DNA of 64,000 nt from SZUA-442 sp963753185 (GTDB taxonomy: Bacteria > Actinomycetota > Acidimicrobiia > Spongiisociales > UBA5794): the NCBI GenBank assembly GCA_963753185.1, contig CAVWBO010000007.1, positions 868,001-932,000 on the forward strand. The letters are read 5' to 3'. Position 1 is the first letter of the stretch. Every line of letters starts with the position of its first letter. A program made the translations under genes and the position numbers. The notes beneath the pieces were generated by a model. It was not told the DNA's origin and made no database searches. It saw nothing but the letters and a program-made list of their open reading frames with translations. This document shows positions 9,094 through 15,861 of the stretch, in pieces.

Positions 9094-9106
9094 TCGCGAC
9101 GCTGGG

Positions 9107-9931
9107 TCAGGCGTCCGCTGACACGCCGAGCAGGCGCTCCCTCCGGATGGACCGTGCACCCGAAACGAGGAGGAGCCCGGCGATGATCCATGCGATGACA
9201 CCGGCGCCGAAGGCCGAGAGCACGGGGCTGTAGAGAAGCCCCGATGCCACGATGTAACTCATGAGGATGACGGGGAGCGTGACGAGGCTCGACGCCTGAT
9301 GCGCCGACGCCGCGGACCGGACGCGGGCCGAGAGCCTCAGGATCATGGCGAGGGCGATTGCGATGAACGGCGGCACGACCCACAGGACGAGGAACAGCCA
9401 ACCGATCGTCGGGAAGAACCATCGACCGAGCTGGGGACCGACGATGACGTTGACCACGATCGAGTAGAGGCTGAAGCCGACCACCCCAGCGGCGTACCCG
9501 GGGATGAGCGATGCCAGCAGCTTGCCGACGTAGATCTCGCGCACGGTCAACGGGCTGTGGGCGAGGAACTCCCCGGTGCCCCTCTCGCGTTCTCCGACGA
9601 TGGAGTTCGCGCCCACGGCGGATGAGATCGTCAAGGGGACGATGATCGCTATGGGGGCGAGGAGGTAGACCGCGAACGCATACGCCGCTCGCGCCTGGGG
9701 GGTCACTCCCTGGATGTTGTCCTGCAGCCGGTCGGGGAGCGAACCGACGATGTCGCCGATCTGGGTGACGATCCCACCCTCTCGGACGAAGGCCAGGGAG
9801 CCGAGCAGGATGGCGGGCAGGATCACGAAGAACATGCTCGCGAGCAGCAGGAGAGGGATCCAGTAGTCCTTCGACTTGAAGAGCCGGACCAGGTCCGCCC
9901 GCATCACCGCCTTGACCATCGACCACCTCAT
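9107..9931 (-). CDS. ABC-2 type exporter permease
   Basis: This 274-residue membrane subunit has six predicted helices. A cytoplasmic N-terminal stretch (MVKAVMRADLVRLFKSKDYWIPLLLL) is followed by ISSAVGANSIVGERERGTGEFLAHSPLTVREIYVGKLLAS, the ERERGTxExL motif diagnostic of ABC-2 permeases of the NatB/gldF kind, and paired helices to the C-terminus. A large extracytoplasmic loop (residues about 50-85) sits between helices 1 and 2. Its ATG overlaps the stop of the ATPase gene (ATGA), so the two are translated together. It converges with the beta-propeller gene at only 13 bases distance. Confidence 0.88.
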   Translation of the reverse strand: MRWSMVKAVMRADLVRLFKSKDYWIPLLLLASMFFVILPAILLGSLAFVREGGIVTQIGDIVGSLPDRLQDNIQGVTPQARAAYAFAVYLLAPIAIIVPLTISSAVGANSIVGERERGTGEFLAHSPLTVREIYVGKLLASLIPGYAAGVVGFSLYSIVVNVIVGPQLGRWFFPTIGWLFLVLWVVPPFIAIALAMILRLSARVRSAASAHQASSLVTLPVILMSYIVASGLLYSPVLSAFGAGVIAWIIAGLLLVSGARSIRRERLLGVSADA

Positions 9932-10869
9932 ACGGACTGCCTGTGGGTCCGCTGCATCTCGAAGTACAGGTCCTCGAGCGTGGGGGTCAACGGCTCGATG
10001 CGCGTCGGCCGCACGCCGCGCTTGACCAGCTCGATCACGATGTCGGGGATGCGGTCCGTGTGGTCGATCGTGACGTGGAGCGACGAATCCCAACGGGTTG
10101 CGATGACACCGTCGAGCTCGTCGATGAAGTCGAGTGACGAACGGTCCTCGGCGTCGATGATGACGATCGGGTCGGGCATGTACCTCCTGGCGAGCTCCAT
10201 CGGATTCCCTGCGGCGCGCACCGACCCCTCCTCCATCAGCACGACCTGATCCGCGATCCCTTCGGCCTCGTGAAGAAGGTGCGTGCACATGACGATGGTC
10301 CGGCCGATGCCAGCCATCTCCCTGATCAGCTCGAGGACCGCCTTCGAGGATTCGGGATCGAGCCCTGCCGTCGGCTCATCGAGCATGAGGAGCTCCGGAT
10401 CGTGGATCACAGCCCTCGCGAGGGCGAGACGGGTACGCATCCCCGTCGAGTAGCCGCCGACCTCCTGGGCGAGGGCATGGTCGATTCCGAAGCGCTCTGC
10501 CGCCGACCGTGCAGACGTCTCCGTCGCACCGAAGATCGTCGCGGCGAACTGGAGGTTCTCCCATCCCGTGAGCATGTCGTAGAACGCGGGCTTCGGCGGG
10601 ACGACGCCGACGCGCGAGCGGATCTCGTCGCCCTCGTGGAGCGGATTCATGCCGAGTACCAGGATCGCGCCGAAGGTGGGCACGACCGCACCCGTCGTGA
10701 GGCGCACCGTCGTGGTCTTCCCTGCTCCGTTGGGGCCGAGGAGGACGGTGACGGACCCCACGGGCGCATGGAACGAAACGCCGTCGAGGGCGGTGACCTT
10801 GCCGAAGGTCTTGGAAACGTTGGCGAACTGGATCGCCGCTGACGGAATGGGGACCATGGGATCGTTCAT
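9928..10869 (-). CDS. ABC exporter, ATP-binding subunit
   Basis: This ATPase of about 313 residues is paired with the downstream permease. It has Walker A GPNGAGKTT, Q-loop VGVVPPKPAFYD, a signature changed from LSGGQ to YSTGMRTRLALARA, Walker B ELLMLDEPTAGLDP and the switch histidine in MCTHLLHEAEGIADQ. An STGM-type signature occurs in NatA-like exporters. The start is placed at MNDPMVP; ATG at 10857 (MVPIPSAAIQF) is equally possible. A far longer frame reading upstream to 11028 would overlap the divergent SRAP gene and shows no family similarity. The substrate is unknown. Confidence 0.87.
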   Translation of the reverse strand: MNDPMVPIPSAAIQFANVSKTFGKVTALDGVSFHAPVGSVTVLLGPNGAGKTTTVRLTTGAVVPTFGAILVLGMNPLHEGDEIRSRVGVVPPKPAFYDMLTGWENLQFAATIFGATETSARSAAERFGIDHALAQEVGGYSTGMRTRLALARAVIHDPELLMLDEPTAGLDPESSKAVLELIREMAGIGRTIVMCTHLLHEAEGIADQVVLMEEGSVRAAGNPMELARRYMPDPIVIIDAEDRSSLDFIDELDGVIATRWDSSLHVTIDHTDRIPDIVIELVKRGVRPTRIEPLTPTLEDLYFEMQRTHRQSV

Positions 10870-10934
10870 CGGCGGTAACGGTAGGACCCTTGACCGCGAA
10901 GGTTCGCGCTGCGGTCGACCGCCCGATCGCCCTG

Positions 10935-10947
10935 TACGCTGAGCCCA
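10935..10947 (+). promoter_or_regulatory. Candidate -10 box for a leaderless SRAP transcript
   Basis: TACGCT at 10935-10940 ends six bases before the ATG at 10947, the same spacing as in front of the exonuclease gene at 2643. No ribosome binding site is present. This supports 10947 as the start rather than any upstream codon. Confidence 0.45.
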
Positions 10948-11642
10948 TGTGTGGCCGGTTCGTGCAGGTGGAGAAGCCTGAGTTCTATGCGGAGCACTTC
11001 GGCGTCGAGGTGATCCGAACCGAGACACTCGCCGCGAACTTCAATGTCGCGCCGACACAGCACATCTACGCGGTGGCACGCCACCACGCTGAGCGTGTCC
11101 TGACCTCGTTCCGGTGGGGCCTGGTGCCAAGGTGGGCCAAGGACGTCAAGATCGGGAATCGGGCCATCAACGCCCGATCGGAGACAGCCGCTTCCGCGCC
11201 GATGTTCCGGGAGTCCTTCGCGAGGCGCCGTTGCATCATCCCCATGGACGGCTTCTACGAGTGGGAGCGCAAGGTCAAGGGAAAGCTGCCCCATTACATC
11301 CACTCGGCCAACGGCTCGCCCCTTCCCGCCGCGGGGCTCTGGTCGTCGTGGAGGGATCCCGATACGAACGAACGAATCCTGACGGCAACCGTCCTCACCG
11401 GGACGCCGAACAACCTGATCGCACCGATCCACGACCGGATGCCGGTGTTCGTGCGAGCGGAGGATTGGGATGCGTGGCTGGACCCGGACAACAGCGACGT
11501 CGACGCGCTCGAAGCGCTGATGGGCGTGTATCCGGCGGGCGAGATGGCGGAGTATCCGGTGTCGACGCTCGTGAACACCGTAGCCAACAACACGAGTGAC
11601 CTCCTGACGCCGCTCGCGACCCCCGCTGCCGATCCGCCATGA
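10947..11642 (+). CDS. SRAP-domain protein (HMCES/YedK family)
   Basis: This 231-residue SRAP protein binds abasic sites in single-stranded DNA and protects them by forming a thiazolidine crosslink through its N-terminal cysteine. All catalytic positions are visible: Cys2 (MCGRF, exposed after Met removal), the NFNVAPTQ asparagine, the glutamate in MDGFYEWER, and the histidine in IHDRMPV. The start at 10947 is fixed by the need for Cys at position 2 and is preceded by a promoter-like TACGCT. The length is typical for bacterial YedK. It is divergent from the ABC exporter operon. Confidence 0.93.
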   Translation: MCGRFVQVEKPEFYAEHFGVEVIRTETLAANFNVAPTQHIYAVARHHAERVLTSFRWGLVPRWAKDVKIGNRAINARSETAASAPMFRESFARRRCIIPMDGFYEWERKVKGKLPHYIHSANGSPLPAAGLWSSWRDPDTNERILTATVLTGTPNNLIAPIHDRMPVFVRAEDWDAWLDPDNSDVDALEALMGVYPAGEMAEYPVSTLVNTVANNTSDLLTPLATPAADPP

Positions 11643-11652
11643 TGCGATCCGG

Positions 11653-12717
11653 TTGTCGGTGACCGGCCGCGACGCCATCAGGGAGGCCTTCTCCCGCCAG
11701 ATCGGCTGGTGCGAGGCGCTCGGGTCCCCGCTGTACCGGGATCTCCTCACCGTCGCGGTCGGTGACCTCGAGGCGGGGGGTGTGGTCGCCGACGTGGTGG
11801 AGGGGTTCTCCGAGGATCCGGCGAGTGCAGCAGTGGCTCTTCGCTTCATGGGTGGAGTCCACCGTCTCGTCCTCCTGGGGCTCGCACCCGAGCTCTCGGT
11901 GCACTACCCGTCGGTAGGGGGATCGCCGGATCCGGGCACCATCGGGGCGGACTTCCTCTCCACGGTCCGCGCCCACATCGGCTACCTGCGAGACGCCCTC
12001 TCGGTGGCGCCGCAGACGAACGAGATCGGGCGATGCGCCGTCCTCCTCCCCGGCTTGATGTTCGCGCTCGGCGAGGGGCACACGGAGGTTCGGTTGCTCG
12101 ACATCGGGGCGTCAGGCGGCCTCAACCTGCTGCTCGATCGCTACCGATACGAGATGGGGTCGTGGACATGGGGAGATGCCACGAGTCCGGCGGTGATCAC
12201 GTCGGAGTGGTCTGGTCCCGCTCCGATGACCCGCAAGTTCTCCATCGTCGAACGACGAGGATGCGACCTTGCGCCAATCGACGTGACCAAAGGCGAACAG
12301 CGCATCCGACTCCTGTCGTTCATCTGGGCCGACCAGACGGAGCGGTTCACCCGTACTGCCGCAGCCCTCGACCTGGCCAAGGACGACCCGCCCTGTGTCG
12401 ACGAGGCATCTGCGGATCCGTGGCTCGCCCACCACCTCTGGATCGAGCCGCCACCCGGGGTGATGACGATCGTCCAGCACTCCGTCATGTGGCAGTACCT
12501 GGCGTCCGACATGCAAGGACGCGTGATGTCCGTCATCGAGGAAGCGGGAGCCCGAGCCTCCCCCCGACACCCGGTGGCGCACGTCTCGTTCGAGCCGCCT
12601 TCCGCCGGGTACACAGGCGACGGCCCCATCCTCAGTGTCACGCGATGGCCAGGTGGCGGGACGAAGGTCCTCGCGTCAGCGCATGCTCACGGGGCATGGG
12701 TCCGTTGGGATACCTGA
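11653..12717 (+). CDS. DUF2332 family protein
   Basis: This protein of about 354 residues matches the DUF2332 family of actinobacteria and proteobacteria, whose biochemical role is not established. The middle of the protein (VRLLDIGASGGLNLLLDRYRYE) looks like a methyltransferase glycine-rich loop, and VMTIVQHSVMWQYL and LSVTRWPGGGTKVLASAHAHGAWVRW are conserved family segments near the C-terminus. The first 130 residues are helical. The start may be TTG at 11653 or GTG at 11659, and no ribosome binding site decides between them. It follows the SRAP gene by 10 bases and may be co-transcribed. Confidence 0.8.
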   Translation: MSVTGRDAIREAFSRQIGWCEALGSPLYRDLLTVAVGDLEAGGVVADVVEGFSEDPASAAVALRFMGGVHRLVLLGLAPELSVHYPSVGGSPDPGTIGADFLSTVRAHIGYLRDALSVAPQTNEIGRCAVLLPGLMFALGEGHTEVRLLDIGASGGLNLLLDRYRYEMGSWTWGDATSPAVITSEWSGPAPMTRKFSIVERRGCDLAPIDVTKGEQRIRLLSFIWADQTERFTRTAAALDLAKDDPPCVDEASADPWLAHHLWIEPPPGVMTIVQHSVMWQYLASDMQGRVMSVIEEAGARASPRHPVAHVSFEPPSAGYTGDGPILSVTRWPGGGTKVLASAHAHGAWVRWDT

Positions 12718-12747
12718 CGAAAATCCGTCGTGTGCCATCATGCGCGC

Positions 12748-14079
12748 ATGGTTGAAGAACTCCCCGTATGTGTCATCGGCGCGGGCGTTGCCGGGCTCGC
12801 GACCATCAAGGCGCTCGCGGACCGATCGATCGGGTTCGATTGCTTCGAGATGGGAAGCGACGTCGGTGGCCTGTGGCGCTACGACAACGACACCGGAAGG
12901 TCGCCGGTCTACGCATCGCTCCACATCGACACCTCGAAGGAGCGCTTCGCGTTCGAGGACCTGCCGATGCCCAAGCAGTGGCCGACCTACCTGCACCACA
13001 GCCAGGTGCTCGGGTACCTCGAGACCTATGTTCGGGCATTCGGGCTCGCATCTCTGATCACCTTTCGCCATGAGGTCACGTCGGTCGCTCGCCTCGAGGA
13101 CCGATGGTCGGTCACCGTGACGGACCTCGCGACGGGTGTCGAGGCGACGAAGGAATATCGAGCGGTGATCGTCGCGAACGGCCACCACTGGCGTCCCAAC
13201 CTCCCTGAGACCGACGGTCCCTTCGCGGGGCGCATCATGCACGCACAGGAGTACCGAACCCCCGAGCCCTTCATCGGCAAGGACGTCGTCGTCGTCGGTG
13301 CAGGGAACACGGCCGTCGACCTCGCCGCCGAGCTCTCATGGCACGCACGGTCCGTCACGCTCTCGACCCGAAGTGGAGCACACGTGCTCCCGCGGTACCT
13401 CTTCGGTCGTCCCCTCGATCGATGGTCAACGCGGGCGAGCACGCGGCTTCCCCTCGCCGTTCAACGACCCCTGTATCGGATCCTCCTGTTCCTCGCCAGG
13501 GGTCGACAGGCCTCGTACGGGTTCCCGACACCGGCCTCGCCGATCCTCTCCCAACATCCGACCGTCAACCAGGACATCTTGAGGCTCGTGAAGGATGGAC
13601 ATGTCGCGGTACGACGTGGGCTCTCGCGCACGACGGAGCGCGAAGCCGTGTTCATCGACGGAACGACGACCACGTGCGACGTCATCATCTTCGCCACCGG
13701 CTACACGATCTCGTTCCCGTTCCTCGAGGATGTCATCGACGTGGTCGACAACCGTATCGACCTCTATCGGCGTGTCGTGAGCGTCGACCATCCCGGCCTG
13801 TTCTTCGTCGGTCTCATCCAACCGGTCGGCGCCCTTCCCCCGCTCGCCGAGCAGCAGGCGAAGTGGGTCAGCCGCCTCCTCGATGGTGCGCCGCTCCCCA
13901 CGGTCGCCACCATGAAGGCGGCGATCACCCGAGATCGTGAGGCACTCGCGGCGCGATACGAGGATCGACCACGGCACACGATCCAGGTCGACTACTGGTC
14001 GTACCTCGACGAGATGAGGACCCTCTGTGACGAGATCGACGCCGTCAGTGACGGCGCAGGCGCCGCCGCCTCGGGCTGA
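12748..14079 (+). CDS. Flavin-containing monooxygenase
   Basis: This 443-residue NAD(P)H- and FAD-dependent monooxygenase has an FAD Rossmann motif at the N-terminus (VIGAGVAGLATIKAL) and the FMO identifying motif FAGRIMHAQEY (FxGxxxHxxxY). A second Rossmann motif for NADPH is VVGAGNTAVDLAAEL, and the C-terminal FATGYT motif lies in IIFATGYTISFPFL. The family inserts oxygen into soft nucleophiles (N, S) or ketones (Baeyer-Villiger); the substrate cannot be told. ATG at 12748 is preferred to the GTG six codons upstream because the flavin strand should begin near residue 5. Confidence 0.9.
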   Translation: MVEELPVCVIGAGVAGLATIKALADRSIGFDCFEMGSDVGGLWRYDNDTGRSPVYASLHIDTSKERFAFEDLPMPKQWPTYLHHSQVLGYLETYVRAFGLASLITFRHEVTSVARLEDRWSVTVTDLATGVEATKEYRAVIVANGHHWRPNLPETDGPFAGRIMHAQEYRTPEPFIGKDVVVVGAGNTAVDLAAELSWHARSVTLSTRSGAHVLPRYLFGRPLDRWSTRASTRLPLAVQRPLYRILLFLARGRQASYGFPTPASPILSQHPTVNQDILRLVKDGHVAVRRGLSRTTEREAVFIDGTTTTCDVIIFATGYTISFPFLEDVIDVVDNRIDLYRRVVSVDHPGLFFVGLIQPVGALPPLAEQQAKWVSRLLDGAPLPTVATMKAAITRDREALAARYEDRPRHTIQVDYWSYLDEMRTLCDEIDAVSDGAGAAASG

Positions 14080-14143
14080 CCGTCGGCCCGTTGCCAGACA
14101 AGCCTCGGGTATCTTGGAGCAGGAACAGGGGGCGTACGACCAG

Positions 14144-15193
14144 ATGGCTGACGCGGCACCAGCTCGTCCGAAAACCACACAGTTGTGGAAGAAGATCGCC
14201 CTCAGGGTGGTCTTCCTCGCCTTCGCACTCGTGAGCCTCTACTTCTTCCTGCCGACGATCGTCGACTTCCTCGATGAGGCACCAGAGCTCGCGAGCGTCG
14301 ACTGGTGGTGGTACCTGCTGATGGGGATCTCCATGACCGGGGCGTTCATGGCTGCATGGGAGTTGACGCACATCGCGGTGCCGACCATCTCCCGGTTCAT
14401 CGCCGCGAGCTCCCAGCTCGTCTCGAACGCGATGGCGAAGGTGATTCCGGGTGGCGTCGTGGCGGCAGGTGCGACGTACTTCCAGATGCTGTCGGTGTCT
14501 GGTGTATCCCCTGCGAGGGCGGCCACGGCCCTCGCGTCGGTGTCGTTCATCTCGAACCTCGTGCTCTTCTCGCTGCCCGGCATTGCCGTTGTGCTCGCAG
14601 CCGTGTCAGCGCCCATTCCGAACGGCCTCATGCCGGTGGCGATCGCAGGCACCGCGTTGTTCATCGTGATGTTCTCGGCGGTGTTCGTCCTCGTCAGGTT
14701 CGACAAGCCCCTCCTCCTCGTCGGCACGGTCGTCGAGAACGTCGTCGGATGGCTCGCAAAGCGCCTGCACCGGGACTGGCGGCCGACCGCGGAGGGTTTC
14801 CTCAAGCAACGCAACGACGTGAGAGCAGCCCTCGGGCAGCGGTGGCGAAGGGCGCTCGCGGCAGCGGTCGCCAACTGGATGCTCGACTACCTCGTCCTCG
14901 TCCTCGCGCTCTTCGCCGTTGGCGCCGAGCCGCGTGTGTCTTTGGTTCTCTTGTCGTTCGCCGGCGCCGCGGTGCTCGGAATGATCCCGATCACACCGGG
15001 CGGCCTCGGCTTCGTCGAAGTCGGACTGGTTGCGATGCTCACGCTCGCGGGGATCCCCGGACCCGACGCGACGCTCGCAACGCTCGCGTACCGGCTCTTC
15101 CAGTTCTGGCTACCCATCCCCGCCGGTGCAGTCGCCTACGTCGTGTTCAAGCGGCGGTTCGGCGCCCTCGAAGCACCCGAGGGTGTTGCCTGA
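14144..15193 (+). CDS. YbhN/UPF0104-family membrane protein (MprF-like flippase domain)
   Basis: This 349-residue integral membrane protein has about eight helices and corresponds to the UPF0104/lysylphosphatidylglycerol synthetase TM family. Family signatures are visible: AMAKVIPGGVVAAGATYFQML (the PGGxG-like motif) and AAVLGMIPITPGGLGFVEVGLVAMLTLAG (the P-TPGG-GxxE motif near the C-terminus). Relatives flip lipids or lack an assigned role. No aminoacyl-transferase domain is attached. The preceding FMO gene ends 64 bases upstream, and TATCTT at 14110-14115 could be its own -10 box. Confidence 0.82.
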   Translation: MADAAPARPKTTQLWKKIALRVVFLAFALVSLYFFLPTIVDFLDEAPELASVDWWWYLLMGISMTGAFMAAWELTHIAVPTISRFIAASSQLVSNAMAKVIPGGVVAAGATYFQMLSVSGVSPARAATALASVSFISNLVLFSLPGIAVVLAAVSAPIPNGLMPVAIAGTALFIVMFSAVFVLVRFDKPLLLVGTVVENVVGWLAKRLHRDWRPTAEGFLKQRNDVRAALGQRWRRALAAAVANWMLDYLVLVLALFAVGAEPRVSLVLLSFAGAAVLGMIPITPGGLGFVEVGLVAMLTLAGIPGPDATLATLAYRLFQFWLPIPAGAVAYVVFKRRFGALEAPEGVA

Positions 15194-15246
15194 TCCTTCC
15201 TTCAGCGTTCACCCGGTAACGTGGAGTGGACCAGCGAGGGAGGATC

Positions 15247-15618
15247 GTGACCGTCAGCCAACCGCAAGCGACCAACAACCCTGCCGTAGCGAACGTCATG
15301 CGGCCACTCCAGGACGCCGCCGGTTGGATGAAGCTCGTCGGCACGCTCGGGATCGTCTACGGAGTGCTCCTCGCCATCACCATCGTCGGACTCGTCATCG
15401 CATGGCTTCCGATCTGGATGGGCATCCTGCTCAACCGAGCCGCAGACGATTCACGAGCGGCGGCGATGGCAGGTGACGAGGCGAGGGCGATTGCGGCGAC
15501 GAACAGCCTCAGGACGATCTTCAAGGTGTACGGGGTCCTCGTCCTGATCGGCATCCTCTTCGCCGTCGTCGCGATCGTCTTCTCGGTCGCCGTCGTGGTG
15601 GGTACCGAGGGTTCGTAG
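15247..15618 (+). CDS. Small DUF5362-like membrane protein
   Basis: This 123-residue protein has a hydrophilic N-terminus, two membrane helices (VGTLGIVYGVLLAITIVGLVIAWLPIWMGILL) and a third near the C-terminus (FKVYGVLVLIGILFAVVAIVFSVAVVVG). A short amphipathic linker rich in Ala and Asp contains NRAADDSRAAAMAGDEARAIAATNSL. The pattern matches DUF5362, a family without known function. A GAGGGAGG ribosome binding site precedes the GTG at 15247; a longer frame begins at 15226 but has no such site. Confidence 0.65.
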   Translation: MTVSQPQATNNPAVANVMRPLQDAAGWMKLVGTLGIVYGVLLAITIVGLVIAWLPIWMGILLNRAADDSRAAAMAGDEARAIAATNSLRTIFKVYGVLVLIGILFAVVAIVFSVAVVVGTEGS

Positions 15619-15638
15619 CGGCCAGCGACTGTGGCGGG

Positions 15639-15644
15639 TACGCT
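15639..15644 (+). promoter_or_regulatory. Candidate -10 box of the gcvP riboswitch transcript
   Basis: TACGCT at 15639-15644 is the only good -10 sequence between the previous stop codon and the riboswitch. It would start transcription near 15651, just before the first aptamer. The -35 region is weak. Confidence 0.4.
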
Positions 15645-15659
15645 TCGGGTGCTGACGAA

Positions 15660-15832
15660 GTCGTGCGGGAGAGTCGGCCGACCGACGCCGAAGGAGCAAC
15701 CGCCCCGGGAATCTCTCAGGCACACGGACCGCACGAACGAGGCGCATCTGGAAAGCAGGGTGTTCGGACCCTCACCGAAGGGGAAAGCCGCTACGCGGTG
15801 AATCTCTCAGGTCGAGCGACAGACGGGGCACG
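15660..15832 (+). ncRNA. Tandem glycine riboswitch controlling gcvP
   Basis: Two consecutive aptamers are visible. The first runs from about 15664 (GCGGGAGAGTC) through GCCGAAGGAGCAAC and AATCTCTCAGGCA to about 15735. The second runs from about 15751 (GAAAGCAGGG) through ACCGAAGGGGAAAG and AATCTCTCAGGT to about 15832. The GAGAGx, CCGAAGGxGxAA and AATCTCTCAGG blocks are the conserved core of the glycine riboswitch, and the two-aptamer arrangement is classical. Glycine binding normally turns on glycine cleavage genes. It lies 30 bases before the gcvP start, so control is likely at translation or through a short expression platform overlapping the ribosome binding site. Confidence 0.93.
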
Positions 15833-15861
15833 GAGTACCACGTGCCACGAGGAGCAACCCG